From Amaricoccus solimangrovi (GTDB lineage: Bacteria; Pseudomonadota; Alphaproteobacteria; Rhodobacterales; Rhodobacteraceae): a stretch of 64,000 bases of DNA. The stretch's first letter is position 1; every line of letters starts with the position of its first letter. Under the pieces are notes generated by a model that saw only the letters and a program-made list of their open reading frames with translations, was not told the DNA's origin and ran no database searches. The translations under genes were made by a program, and so were the position numbers. Shown one piece after another: positions 44,145-52,917 of the stretch. The stretch lies in NCBI RefSeq assembly GCF_006385685.1, contig NZ_VFRP01000016.1, positions 32,406-96,405 of the forward strand, in the 5' to 3' direction.

Positions 44145-45095
44145 ATGCTCAGACACCTCGCCACCGGCGCGCTCGCCGCGACGCTTCTCGCCACCGCCGC
44201 CGCCACGACCGCTCCCGCCGCCGAGATCGGCGTCGCCATGTCGAATTTCGACGACACCTGGCTCACCATCCTGCGCGATGCGATGACGAAGATGGACGCC
44301 GAGGACGCCGACATAGAACTGAGCTTCGAGGACGCGCAGCTCGACATCGGCCGCCAGCTCAGCCAGGTCGAGAACCTGATCGCCAAGGGCGTCGACGCGA
44401 TCATCATCCACCCGGTGGACCAGACCGCCACGACGCAGATGACGCAGCTCGTCTCCGCGGCCGGCATCCCGCTCGTCTACGTCAACCGCCCGCCGATCGA
44501 GGCGTCGCTGCCGCCGAAGGTGGTCTTCGTCGCCTCGAACGAACTCGACTCGGGAAAGCTGGAAGCCGAGGGCATCTGCGCGCTGCTCGGCGGCCAGGGC
44601 AAGGCGCTGCTCCTGATGGGCGACCTCGCCTACGAGGCGGCGCGGGTCCGCAGCCAGGACGTGCGCGACGTCTTCGCCACGCCCGAGTGCTCCGGCATCG
44701 AGATCATCGACGAGCAGCCCGGCACCTGGATGCGCACCTCGGGCATGGACATCACGACGAACTGGCTCTCGGCGGGCTACGACTTCGACGCGATACTTGC
44801 CAACAACGACGAGATGGCGCTCGGCGCGATCCAGGCGCTGAAGGCCGCGGGTCAGCCGGTCGGCACCGATGAGGGTGAAATCAAGGTCGCCGGCATCGAC
44901 GCGACGCAGGACGCGCTCGCGGCGATGCAGGCGGGCGATCTCGCAGTCACGGTCTTCCAGGACGCCGCCGGCCAGGGCGCGGGCGCGGTGAAGGCCGCGA
45001 AGGCGCTGATCGCGGGCGAGGAAGTGCCGGTCGAGAACTGGATCCCGTTCGAGCTCGTCACGCCCGGGAACATGGACCGGGACCTGAGCAAGTAA
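44145..45095 (+). CDS. Sugar ABC transporter substrate-binding protein
   Basis: 316 residues from the ATG at 44145 (RBS AAGGGGGAG). A Sec signal peptide (MLRHLATGALAATLLATAAATTAPAAE) precedes a type I periplasmic-binding fold like RbsB: EIGVAMSNFDDTWLTILRDAM, LIAKGVDAIIIHPVDQTAT and ILANNDEMALGAIQALKAAG. It would bind a sugar or cyclitol in the periplasm. No ATPase or permease gene is next to it: a terminator and a LacI gene follow. The transporter may have been lost or be elsewhere. Confidence 0.92.
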   Translation: MLRHLATGALAATLLATAAATTAPAAEIGVAMSNFDDTWLTILRDAMTKMDAEDADIELSFEDAQLDIGRQLSQVENLIAKGVDAIIIHPVDQTATTQMTQLVSAAGIPLVYVNRPPIEASLPPKVVFVASNELDSGKLEAEGICALLGGQGKALLLMGDLAYEAARVRSQDVRDVFATPECSGIEIIDEQPGTWMRTSGMDITTNWLSAGYDFDAILANNDEMALGAIQALKAAGQPVGTDEGEIKVAGIDATQDALAAMQAGDLAVTVFQDAAGQGAGAVKAAKALIAGEEVPVENWIPFELVTPGNMDRDLSK

Positions 45096-45108
45096 CGTCC
45101 TCCCCACT

Positions 45109-45139
45109 GGCGGCCGGCGCACCCGGCCGCCCTCTTTTT
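45109..45139 (+). terminator. Rho-independent terminator after the sugar-binding protein
   Basis: GGCGGCCGG (45109-45117), 5-base loop, CCGGCCGCC (45123-45131), then CTC and TTTTT. A perfect 9-bp stem, 13 bases after the stop codon. It separates the binding protein gene from the LacI regulator. Confidence 0.88.
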
Positions 45140-45191
45140 CGCCGGCGATCCGAGGTTTATCCTCCCGGGCCACCAAGGCGAGGAGGATCAC

Positions 45192-46289
45192 GTGTCGGAC
45201 AAGCCCGCTTCCCGCCGGCGCGCGACGCTCGACGACGTCGCCCGCGAGGCCGGCGTCGGCATCGCGACCGTCGACCGCGTCCTGAACGAACGCGGCAATG
45301 TCAGCGCAAAGACGGCGGAAAGGATCCTGACCACCGCCCGAATGCTCGGATTGAGGCGGACGCTCCCGGACCTCCATCGCCGTGCCCTGCGGATCGAGGT
45401 CATCCTGCCCCGCCCGGAACTATCGCTCATCGCGCGCATGAACGAGAGTTTCGCGCGCCTCGCCCGACGGGTCGACCGCTCGGTGGTGATCCACCGCGCG
45501 ATTCCCCGTTCCGACGATCCGAAGGCGCTCGCCGCGCGGATCCGCGACTCCCGGAGCGAGGCCATCGTCGTCTACGCGCCCGACCATCCCGAGATCCGGG
45601 CCGCCGTCGCTCAGGCGACCGCCCGGGGCACGGCGATCGTGACCGTCATCTCCGACCTGCCGGGCACGCCGCGTCTGGCCTACGCGGGAACCGATCACTA
45701 CGCAGCGGGACGGACGGCCGGCTTCCTGCTCACGCGCATGCTGCCGGCGGGCGGGACCGTGCTCGTCCTCCGCGCGCATTTCGGCATCCAGTCGCACGCC
45801 GAGCGGATCCGCGGCTTCTCGGAGGAGATCGCCGCGCATGGTGGCGCCCGGATCGCCGAGATCCTCGAGGGCGGCGACGACGCCGAAACTTCCGAACTCC
45901 TGCTCCGCCGCGCGATCCCGCGCCACGCGCCGGTTCACGCGCTCTACAACGTCGGCGCCGGCAACCGCGCGATCGGCGCGGTCATCGGCTCGAACCTGTT
46001 CCGCGCGCCGCCGCTCTTCATCGGCCACGAGCTCACCCCCTACACGATCCCGATGCTGCGCGACGGCCGCATGACCTTCGCCCTCGACCAGAATCCCGAT
46101 CTGCAGGCGGCATTCGCGATCGATGTGATCCTGAGCCATTTCGGCCACGCGGAGCCCGGCGAGCTTCATCCGCCCTACGAGTCCCACGTGCCGGTCACGC
46201 TCTACACGCCCCGCAACCTGCCCGTTGGGAAGCCCGAGCATCGGGTCGTGACGGCGCGGTCGCGACGGGCGGTCGGGGACGACCCATGA
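45192..46289 (+). CDS. LacI-family transcriptional regulator
   Basis: 365 residues from a GTG start with AGGAGG 6 bases before it. The helix-turn-helix and hinge read ATLDDVAREAGVGIATVDRVLNERGNVS; the effector domain is periplasmic-binding-like (AYAGTDHYAAGRTAGFLL, HALYNVGAGNRAIG). VDRVLN in place of the common VSRVLN and the 3'-domain style match the RbsR/AglR group in alphaproteobacteria. It probably controls the sugar set at 40727-45095 through the palindrome at 44017. Confidence 0.92.
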   Translation: MSDKPASRRRATLDDVAREAGVGIATVDRVLNERGNVSAKTAERILTTARMLGLRRTLPDLHRRALRIEVILPRPELSLIARMNESFARLARRVDRSVVIHRAIPRSDDPKALAARIRDSRSEAIVVYAPDHPEIRAAVAQATARGTAIVTVISDLPGTPRLAYAGTDHYAAGRTAGFLLTRMLPAGGTVLVLRAHFGIQSHAERIRGFSEEIAAHGGARIAEILEGGDDAETSELLLRRAIPRHAPVHALYNVGAGNRAIGAVIGSNLFRAPPLFIGHELTPYTIPMLRDGRMTFALDQNPDLQAAFAIDVILSHFGHAEPGELHPPYESHVPVTLYTPRNLPVGKPEHRVVTARSRRAVGDDP

Positions 46290-46305
46290 TCCCCTGAGTT
46301 AGGGA

Positions 46306-46334
46306 TTGATGTTCTACAATAAGTATTTTATTTG
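46306..46334 (+). promoter_or_regulatory. Candidate sigma-70 promoter for the GntR gene
   Basis: TTGATG (46306-46311), 17-base spacer, TATTTG (46329-46334), in a short AT-rich tract that stands out from the GC-rich surroundings. The ATG is 29 bases further on. It could also hold the GntR operator. Confidence 0.4.
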
Positions 46335-46362
46335 TCTACTCGAAGATGGTGGAGATTCGCCG

Positions 46363-47088
46363 ATGGCGTCGGAACGGGCGGACGGAACGGTTCCAGGCAG
46401 CGGCGTGGCCACCACGCTGGACAGGAAGGGGGTTCTCGGCGCGGCGCTGCGTCGCCGCATCCTGACGATGCGGCTCGCTCCGGGCGCGATCCTCGACGAG
46501 GTGGCGCTGGCCGAGGAATTCGGCCTGTCGCGTCCGCCGGTCCGCGAGCTGATGCGGCATATGGCGGGAGAAGGGTATATCGAGCTCGAGGCAAATCGCC
46601 CCGCGCGCGTGACCTCGATGAACTTCAACGCGCTCCGCGACTTTTTCCTCGTCGCTCCAATGATCTACATCTCCGCGACGAAGCTGGCGGCCGAGAGGGC
46701 GACCTCCGCCGATGTGGAACGGCTGAGGGCGATCCAGCGCGCCTTCCGCCAGGCCGCGGTCGATACCGACGTTGACGCGCGCATCTTCGCGAACAACGAG
46801 TTCCATCTCGAGATCGGCCGGATCGCCCGCAACGATTACCTGATGCCGAGCCTGACCCGGCTTCTGATCGATCACGCGCGCATCGGCCGGACCTTCTTCC
46901 GCGACGACCCGGCGGCGCGGGATCAGCTCGACCTGGCAGCGGGCCAGCACGACGCGATCGTCGAAGCCATCGCCCGGCACGATCCCGAGGAAAGCGCGCG
47001 TCTCGCGCGCGCCCATCTCGATCTTTCGCGCCGGAACATGGCGGCCTACGCGGCGCCCGAAGGCATGGACGTGCCCGCCGGCCTCTGA
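46363..47088 (+). CDS. GntR-family (FCD) transcriptional regulator
   Basis: 241 residues. The winged helix is VLGAALRRRILTMRLAPGAILDEVALAEEFGLSRPPVRELMRHMAGEGYIEL; the FCD effector domain has FHLEIGRIARNDYLMPSLTRLL and QHDAIVEAIARHDPEESARLARAHLDL, with the metal-binding Asp/His pattern. I took the ATG at 46363 because GGTGGAG lies 8 bases before it; a TTG-initiated extension from 46306 would translate the AT-rich promoter tract. It probably regulates the DapA-like and FAD oxidoreductase genes that follow. Confidence 0.9.
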   Translation: MASERADGTVPGSGVATTLDRKGVLGAALRRRILTMRLAPGAILDEVALAEEFGLSRPPVRELMRHMAGEGYIELEANRPARVTSMNFNALRDFFLVAPMIYISATKLAAERATSADVERLRAIQRAFRQAAVDTDVDARIFANNEFHLEIGRIARNDYLMPSLTRLLIDHARIGRTFFRDDPAARDQLDLAAGQHDAIVEAIARHDPEESARLARAHLDLSRRNMAAYAAPEGMDVPAGL

Positions 47089-47187
47089 CCCTCCCCCTCG
47101 ACTCGCGGGAACGACAATTCCGTCCGCGATCGGCACCCCCCTCAAGACCATCTGGCTCGATCTCTCCAGCGCGGAAAGCCTCTGACC

Positions 47188-48087
47188 ATGACCGATTTCC
47201 TCTTCCCCGGCCTCAACCTCGCCGTCACCACCCCGTTCGATGACCGGGGCGGCGTCGATCTGGACGCTTTCGAGGACCATCTCGAAAGGTACATCGCGGC
47301 GGGCGTCGATGGCTTCGTGCTCTCCTCGGGCACGGGCATGCATGTCTATCTGTCGCGCGAGGAGTCCGACCGGCTGGTCGCGCGCGGCGCCAGGGTGATC
47401 GGCTCGCGGGCACGGATCATCGTCCAGACCTCGGCGCTCCTCGTCGAGGACGTGATCGCGCGCACCCGGCACGCCGCCGACCATGGCGCCGAGGGCGTGA
47501 TGGCGCTGCCGCCCTTTTTCGAGGGGCCGACCGACGACGATGATCTCCTCGCCTTCTACGAGGCGGCGGCCGAGGGCGGCCTGCCGATCATCGGCTACAA
47601 CGTGCCCCAGGCGGTCGGGGTCGGCATCTCGCCCGACCTGCTCCGCCGGCTCAGCGAGATTCCGAATTTCCACGCGGTGAAGGATTCGAGCGGCGATCTC
47701 GCCCAGCAGAGCGATCTGGCGCGCACCGGCCTCCCGGTGATGAACGGCGCCGATCCGCTGGTGCCTTACGCGCTCTACGCCGGCGCGGCGGGCCTCATCT
47801 GGGGCGGCGCCAACTTCGCGCCGCGCACCTGCGTCGCGCTGGTGACCGCCGCGACGGAAGGCCGCTGGGCGGAGGCGCGGGAGATCTGGCGCGCGCTGGA
47901 ACCGGCGATGAACCTGATCTGGCAGGGCGACTACGCGCAGTCGGTCTACGCCGCGGCCGAGATGACGGGCTATGGCGCTGGCCATCCCCGCCGCCCCTTG
48001 CGCGCGCTTGGCGCGGAGAAGCGCGAGGCGCTCGGCGCCGCCCTCGGCGACCTCGTCGCCCGCGAGCGGGACGCCGTGCCGGCATGA
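47188..48087 (+). CDS. Dihydrodipicolinate synthase family lyase (DapA/NAL type)
   Basis: 299 residues, class I aldolase TIM barrel. NLAVTTPFDDRGGVDLDAF at the start; a catalytic Tyr in IIGYNVPQAVGV; the Schiff-base Lys in FHAVKDSSGDL; GADPLVPYALYAGAAGLIWGGANFAP near the end. In place of the DapA GTTGE loop it has SSGTGMH, so the substrate is a 2-oxo acid other than in lysine synthesis. Its stop overlaps the next gene by 4 bases. The upstream GntR and the downstream FAD enzyme indicate catabolism of an amino or sugar acid. Confidence 0.88.
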   Translation: MTDFLFPGLNLAVTTPFDDRGGVDLDAFEDHLERYIAAGVDGFVLSSGTGMHVYLSREESDRLVARGARVIGSRARIIVQTSALLVEDVIARTRHAADHGAEGVMALPPFFEGPTDDDDLLAFYEAAAEGGLPIIGYNVPQAVGVGISPDLLRRLSEIPNFHAVKDSSGDLAQQSDLARTGLPVMNGADPLVPYALYAGAAGLIWGGANFAPRTCVALVTAATEGRWAEAREIWRALEPAMNLIWQGDYAQSVYAAAEMTGYGAGHPRRPLRALGAEKREALGAALGDLVARERDAVPA

Positions 48088-49427
48088 GCCCCGCCGCCGC
48101 CTTCACCGCCAAAGGGCTCCCGAAGCCCTCCCCGGGCGTCTGCGGATGGGTGGCGCTGCTGCCGCCCCGCGCCGCGACCCAGCCGCTCGAAGGCACCGCC
48201 ACGGCCGATGTGACGGTGATCGGCGCGGGCTTCGCCGGCCTCTCCGCCGCGCGCCGGCTGCGTGAGCTCGAGCCCGCGCTCAGCATCGTCGTGCTCGAGG
48301 CGGGCGTGGTCGGCGAGGGGCCGGCGGGGCGCAACTCGGGCTTCATCATCGACCTGCCGCACGAGGTCTCGTCGGAGGATTACGGCGGGGACTCGCTCCG
48401 GAAGAGCCGCGATCATGTGACGCTGCAACGCCGCGCGGTGGACTTCGCGAAGGACCTCGCGGCCGAGCGCGGGCTCGGGCGCGAGGTCCTCGACCCCCGC
48501 GGGCGCTACAACCTCGCCCTGACGGCCGAGGGCGACAGGCATCTCTCCGACTACGCCGCCCAGCTCGACCGGCTCGGCGAGGCGCATGCGATGCTCGACG
48601 CCGCCCAGGTCGCCGGGGTGACGGGCTCCACCGCCTTTACCTCGGGCATCTACATGCCGGGCACGGTGATCGTTCAGCCCGCGGCCTATGTCCGCGCGCT
48701 CGCGGACAGCCTCGCCGCGCCAGCGCGGCTCCACGAGAACACACCCGTCACCGCGATCGAGCGGGCTGGCAGCGGCTGGCGCGTGCGCGCGCCGAAGGGT
48801 TCGGTCGAGAGCCCGCGCGTGGTCCTCGCCAACAATGGCCATGCCGAGCGTTTCGGCCTCTTCCGGGGCCGGCTGCTGCACGTCCATACCTATGCGTCGA
48901 TGACCGAGCCCTTCGATCCCGCCCGGCTCGGCGGCGACCGCGCCTGGGCCGCGACCCCCGCCTCGCCGATGGGCACGACGCTCCGGCGCGTCACAGGGCC
49001 GGACGGCGACCGGCTCCTGGTGCGCGCGCGCTACACCCGCGGTCCCGGGCTCGACGTGGGCGAAGGCACGCTCCGCCGCGCGGGCGCGCTCCATGACGCG
49101 AAGTTCGCGCACCGCTTCCCGATGCTCAGCGGCGTCGGGATGCAGTACCGCTGGGGCGGTGCGATGGCGCTGACCCGCAACGCCGTCCCCGCCTTCGGCG
49201 AGGTCGAGGATGGCATCTTCGCCGCCTGCGGCTGCAACGGGCTCGGCGCCTCGAACGCCACCGCCTCCGGCCTCGCCGCCGCGGAGATGCTCGCCGGCGT
49301 CGAGACCCCGCTCACCCGCCTCTACCGGGGCTTCGCCGGTCCCGCGGCGTTCCCGCCCCGCCCGCTCACCCTGATCGGCGCCCGGGCCACCCTCGCCTTC
49401 CGCGCGTGGAAGGCCGGGATCGAATGA
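48084..49427 (+). CDS. FAD-dependent amino-acid oxidase/dehydrogenase (DAO family)
   Basis: 447 residues. The dinucleotide motif is ADVTVIGAGFAGLSAARRLRE ... IVVLEAG, then GPAGRNSGFIIDLPHE, a histidine/arginine-flanked GRNSG flavin loop as in DadA/PuuB-type enzymes. C-terminal GIFAACGCNGLGASNATASGLAAAEML is the second FAD-contact block. It probably oxidises an amine or D-amino acid and passes electrons to the respiratory chain. Coupled by overlap to the DapA-like gene; one coherent idea is hydroxyproline or amino-sugar-acid breakdown, which remains unproven. Confidence 0.86.
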   Translation: MSPAAAFTAKGLPKPSPGVCGWVALLPPRAATQPLEGTATADVTVIGAGFAGLSAARRLRELEPALSIVVLEAGVVGEGPAGRNSGFIIDLPHEVSSEDYGGDSLRKSRDHVTLQRRAVDFAKDLAAERGLGREVLDPRGRYNLALTAEGDRHLSDYAAQLDRLGEAHAMLDAAQVAGVTGSTAFTSGIYMPGTVIVQPAAYVRALADSLAAPARLHENTPVTAIERAGSGWRVRAPKGSVESPRVVLANNGHAERFGLFRGRLLHVHTYASMTEPFDPARLGGDRAWAATPASPMGTTLRRVTGPDGDRLLVRARYTRGPGLDVGEGTLRRAGALHDAKFAHRFPMLSGVGMQYRWGGAMALTRNAVPAFGEVEDGIFAACGCNGLGASNATASGLAAAEMLAGVETPLTRLYRGFAGPAAFPPRPLTLIGARATLAFRAWKAGIE

Positions 49428-49754
49428 TGCTCCGACGCCGAAGCGGGCGATCCCTCGGAAATCCGCGCGGCATATTCCAGGTTCGGACATGTCTCCGATC
49501 GCGCGCCATGCGCTCCGCCAGCGCGCCGTTCTCCGCCGCGCGCGGGCCTTCGATCGCCCCGGCATGGTCGCAGGGGTCCCGGTTCCGGCTCAGCTTCGAC
49601 CTGGCATCTCCTCGGGAGCAGGCCCGCGTCTCTCGCATCGCCGCGAGGTCTCCCGCGCACGACGGGGACATCCACAAGGCCCCTCCGGATCGCCTCGTCC
49701 GCAGGGCCGACGCCCTCTGCTTCGCGGCATGACGCGCGAAGTCGAGCCAAGTCC
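49428..49754. other. Intergenic region between convergent genes
   Basis: This gap of 327 bases lies between the FAD oxidoreductase and cobW-like 3' ends. Frames stay open on both strands, as is usual at this GC content, but none of the translations resembles a family or has a good RBS. I see no clear terminator. Confidence 0.5.
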
Positions 49755-50702
49755 TCAGCCGCCGAAGCGGCGCCAGGAGCGTTCCAACAGGTCCTCGTCG
49801 ATGCCGCGACCCAGCAGAACGAGGGTGCCCACCTCGGGCGGCGGACCCGCGACGCCCGCGTCGTCCGGGGGCAGGATCTCGGGTGGCTGCACGCGCTGGC
49901 GGACCGACTGGATCAACAGCCGTCCGGCGGGAGTCGCGACCACGCCTTTCACGCGCACGACGTCGTCTCCCCGCGCGACGAGAAGCGCCGAGAGCCAGGT
50001 CGACAGCGCCGCCCAACCCGCTTCCGCGCCGATACGCAGCCGGCGCGGCCGGATCGGCGCCGCGGCCGCGAGTTCAGGAAGCCGATACGGCGCGGCGGCC
50101 CCGTCGGGCAGCCGCGCGGGCGCGCCGCGCTCCGTGGCCACGACCTCCGCCACGGGGTTCAGACGCCGCAGCGTGGCGGTGAGCCGGGCGAGCGCGGATT
50201 GTTCCGCCATTCCCGCCTTGGTGAGAACGAGCGTGTCCGCGGCCTCGGCCTGCGCGCGCGCCAGCGACTCGGCCGCGAGCTGGAGCGCGCCGTTGAGCCC
50301 GTCCACCAGCGAGATCACGCGCGCGATCGCGATCCTGCGGGCGAGCACCGGATCGCCCGCCACCGCCGCCGCGATCCCGGCCGGATCGGCCAGTCCGCTC
50401 GTCTCCAGCACGACGCCCGCGATCCCGTCCTTCCACGCCCGATCGCAGAGGCCGCGCAGCAGCGCGACCAGCGCCGCGCGGCCCTCGCAGCAGGCGCAGC
50501 CGGCGGCGAGCGTCTCGAGCCGGCGCGCGCGCGCGAGCAGCAGGTTGTCGATCGGGGTCTCCGCCGCCTCGTTGACGACGACGGCGTGGTCCGCGAAGGC
50601 TCCGGCGCTGAGCTGGTGGCGCAGCCAGGTGCTCTTGCCCGCGCCGAGGAAGCCGCCGACGATCGTAAGCGGCAGGCGGCCGTCAGCGCGCGCGGACGTC
50701 AT
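49755..50702 (-). CDS. CobW/G3E-family GTPase, putative metal chaperone
   Basis: 315 residues from the ATG at 50700-50702. Walker A is IVGGFLGAGKST; the metal motif CxCC is in AAGCACCEGRAALV; VVLETSGLADP and TLVLTKAG (for NKxD) follow. The C-terminal CobW domain has DDVVRVKGVVATPAGRLL. G3E proteins load Zn, Ni or Co into enzymes. As the last gene of an operon with at least two metal hydrolases (dihydropyrimidinase, deacetylase), it may supply their metal; that is inference. Confidence 0.88.
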   Translation of the reverse strand: MTSARADGRLPLTIVGGFLGAGKSTWLRHQLSAGAFADHAVVVNEAAETPIDNLLLARARRLETLAAGCACCEGRAALVALLRGLCDRAWKDGIAGVVLETSGLADPAGIAAAVAGDPVLARRIAIARVISLVDGLNGALQLAAESLARAQAEAADTLVLTKAGMAEQSALARLTATLRRLNPVAEVVATERGAPARLPDGAAAPYRLPELAAAAPIRPRRLRIGAEAGWAALSTWLSALLVARGDDVVRVKGVVATPAGRLLIQSVRQRVQPPEILPPDDAGVAGPPPEVGTLVLLGRGIDEDLLERSWRRFGG

Positions 50703-50997
50703 CGCCCCCCTCCCCCAGCGCGCGCGCCGAGAGCGGGTCGACCGGTTCCCCGGCAAGCCGGGCGGCCGCGCCCCAGAGCGCCTCGAGATCCGGCACGAGC
50801 TCGCGCCGACCGTCGGGGGCGATCAGCTGCAGCCCCGGCGTCGCGCCGTCGTCATGCGCGCGGAGCCCGTAGGGCGCGAGCAGCCGGTTGACGCGCGCGA
50901 GCCGCGTGAAGCGCAGCCGCAGCCGCTCGCCGGGGCTTCCAGCCCCGGCGTCGGTCCAGTGCCCGGCCGCGGTCGGAAAGCCGCAGGCGCCGCACAT
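50683..50997 (-). CDS. Small CxxC protein of unknown function
   Basis: 104 residues starting MCGACGFPTAAGHWTDAGAG. The N-terminal CGAC could bind zinc or be redox-active. The rest is Leu/Arg-rich with one predicted helix-rich domain (LARVNRLLAPYGLRA ... ELVPDLEALWGAAARL). I do not recognise a named family. It overlaps the CobW GTPase by 20 bases and follows the deacetylase by 4, so it is part of the operon; a metal-handling partner for CobW would fit. Confidence 0.7.
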   Translation of the reverse strand: MCGACGFPTAAGHWTDAGAGSPGERLRLRFTRLARVNRLLAPYGLRAHDDGATPGLQLIAPDGRRELVPDLEALWGAAARLAGEPVDPLSARALGEGGDDVRAR

Positions 50998-51001
50998 CGG
51001 C

Positions 51002-51904
51002 TCAGACCACCTCGGGCCGCGACCCGCTCTCGAACGGATAGCGGACCCGGAAGTCGGCGGCGATCTCCTCGAAGGGCGCCCATTCGACGCCCTCGTGGCC
51101 GCTGATGTATTCGATGAGCCGCTCGAGCATCAGCAGCACCTGCGGCCGGCCCGAGACGTCGGGATGGATGGTGAAGGCGAAGACGGCATAGTCCATCTCG
51201 CGGTAGACCCAGTCGAACTGGTCGCGCCACATTTCCTCGATGTCGCGCGGGTTGACGAAGCCGTGGCTGTTCGGCGCCTTCTTCATGAACATCATCGGCG
51301 GCAGGTCGTCGACGTACCAGTTCGCGGCGATGTCGACGAGGTCGATCTCCTTGCCGTGCCGCAGCGGATGCATCCAGTCCTTCGCTTCCCTGGTGTAGTC
51401 GATCACGTTCCAGGAATCGCCCACGCGCGCGTAGAACGGCTGGAAGTCGCGGTATCCCTGGCTGTGATCGTAGCTGAAGCCGTATTTCCCGAGGAGCGCG
51501 GCGGTCGATCCCGACATCTCCCACCAGGGCGCCACATAACCGCGCGGCGCCTTGCCCGAGAGCTTCTCGATGAGTTCGATCGAGCGGACGAGCACGTCCT
51601 CCTCCTGCCGCGGCGTCATCGCCACCGGGTTCTCGTGGAGATAGCCGTGCGCGCCGATCTCGTGGCCGGCGTCGACGATCATCCGCATCTGGTCGGGGAA
51701 GGTCTCGAGCGAATGGCCCGGAATGAAGAAGCTGGTCCGCAGGTCGTACTTCCTGAACAGCCGCAGCAGCCGGGGGATGCCCACCTCGCTCGCGAAGATG
51801 CCGCGCTGGATGTCCGAGGGGCTGTCGCCGCCGCCGTAGGAGCCGATCCAGCCGGCGACCGAGTCGATGTCGGTCCCGAAGGCGCAGTAGATCTTCTTCG
51901 TCAT
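51002..51904 (-). CDS. Polysaccharide-deacetylase-family hydrolase (PuuE/allantoinase-like)
   Basis: 300 residues from the ATG at 51902-51904 (AAGGAGA 8 bases before). NodB-fold motifs: [13 protein letters not shown] (metal Asp), [13 protein letters not shown] (the HxxxH-type metal ligands), [10 protein letters not shown] and [11 protein letters not shown]. The short loop and length match cytoplasmic members such as PuuE-type allantoinases, which act on small cyclic amides rather than chitin. With a hydantoinase in the same operon this suggests opening of a cyclic ureide or imide. Confidence 0.85.
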   Translation of the reverse strand: MTKKIYCAFGTDIDSVAGWIGSYGGGDSPSDIQRGIFASEVGIPRLLRLFRKYDLRTSFFIPGHSLETFPDQMRMIVDAGHEIGAHGYLHENPVAMTPRQEEDVLVRSIELIEKLSGKAPRGYVAPWWEMSGSTAALLGKYGFSYDHSQGYRDFQPFYARVGDSWNVIDYTREAKDWMHPLRHGKEIDLVDIAANWYVDDLPPMMFMKKAPNSHGFVNPRDIEEMWRDQFDWVYREMDYAVFAFTIHPDVSGRPQVLLMLERLIEYISGHEGVEWAPFEEIAADFRVRYPFESGSRPEVV

Positions 51905-51918
51905 GTCGTGTCTCTCCT

Positions 51919-52917
51919 TCAAACGCGCGCGGCGTCCGGGTTCCAGGACAGGTCCGCGTAATCTCCGAAACGCTCGGGCGCGCCCGCCATGAGCAGCAGG
52001 CCGATCGCGAGGCGCGCCTTGAGCGCGTCGAGGTCGCCCGAGCCGACGAGGCCCCGGCGCAGCAGGTCGATCTCGGCGCCGGGCTGGCCATAGGTGCGCG
52101 AGAGCACCCGCCCGCCGCGCGTCCGGCTCGCGAAGATGACCGGGATCCGCGCGACGGCGGCGTCGAGCGCGTCGAGCCAGCAGGCCGCGACATGGCCGCC
52201 CCCGGCGAGATCGAGGACGAGCGCCTCGGCCCCGGCCTCGAGCGCCGCGCCGACGAGGCGCGGCTCGTCGCCGATGCCGGGCTTCAGGATCGGCGCGAAG
52301 GGGAAGGCCGCGCCCTCGGGCACCGCGATCGCCGGCCGCCGCCGCGCGGGCGCGCGCATGACCGGCCGCCCCTCGGCGATCCAGCCGAGCGGCGCGGGCG
52401 AGCCGAAGGCGCCGGTCGCGGAGGTGTCGCCTTTCCGGACCCAGGCCGCCGCGTGGATCACGTCGTCGAAGGCGACGAGCACGCCCTGCCCGCGGAAGGC
52501 CGGATCGGCCGCGCAGGCGATGGCGGCGTGGAGATTGGCCGCGCCGTCCGGCCCCGGCAGCGTCGGGTTGCGCATCGCGCCCGTCACCACGACCGGCATG
52601 TCGCCATCATGGACGAGGTCAAGGAAGAAGGCGCTCTCCTCGAGAGAGTCGGTGCCCTGCGTCACCACGACGCCCGCCACGCCCTCGGCCGCGTGCGCGC
52701 GGATCGCGGCCAGCACCTCGAGCAGCAGGGGCGGGGCGATCTCGGTGCTCGGCACATTGGCGAGATTGCGCGCGCCGATCCGCGCGAGCGCCCCCACGCC
52801 GGGGACCGAGGCGAGCAGGTCGCCGGCGGTCAGGCCGGGCGAGACGCCGCCGCCGGGATCGGCGACGCTCGCGATCGTGCCGCCGAGGGCGAGCACTTCG
52901 ACGCGGGGGCCGCTCAC
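51919..52917 (-). CDS. L-asparaginase-family amidohydrolase
   Basis: 332 residues. The first catalytic Thr is in [11 protein letters not shown] and the second in [27 protein letters not shown] is also family-typical, and the substrate Lys region follows ([15 protein letters not shown]). No signal peptide, so it acts in the cytoplasm. The GTG start overlaps the dihydropyrimidinase stop (GTGA). It might release ammonia from a half-amide made by the ring-opening enzyme next door. Confidence 0.9.
   Translation of the reverse strand: MSGPRVEVLALGGTIASVADPGGGVSPGLTAGDLLASVPGVGALARIGARNLANVPSTEIAPPLLLEVLAAIRAHAAEGVAGVVVTQGTDSLEESAFFLDLVHDGDMPVVVTGAMRNPTLPGPDGAANLHAAIACAADPAFRGQGVLVAFDDVIHAAAWVRKGDTSATGAFGSPAPLGWIAEGRPVMRAPARRRPAIAVPEGAAFPFAPILKPGIGDEPRLVGAALEAGAEALVLDLAGGGHVAACWLDALDAAVARIPVIFASRTRGGRVLSRTYGQPGAEIDLLRRGLVGSGDLDALKARLAIGLLLMAGAPERFGDYADLSWNPDAARV

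Noticed and set aside
47100..47187. Open segment reading IGTPLKTIWLDLSSAESL before the DapA-like gene
   Set aside because: No start with RBS and no recognised family; most likely leader DNA.
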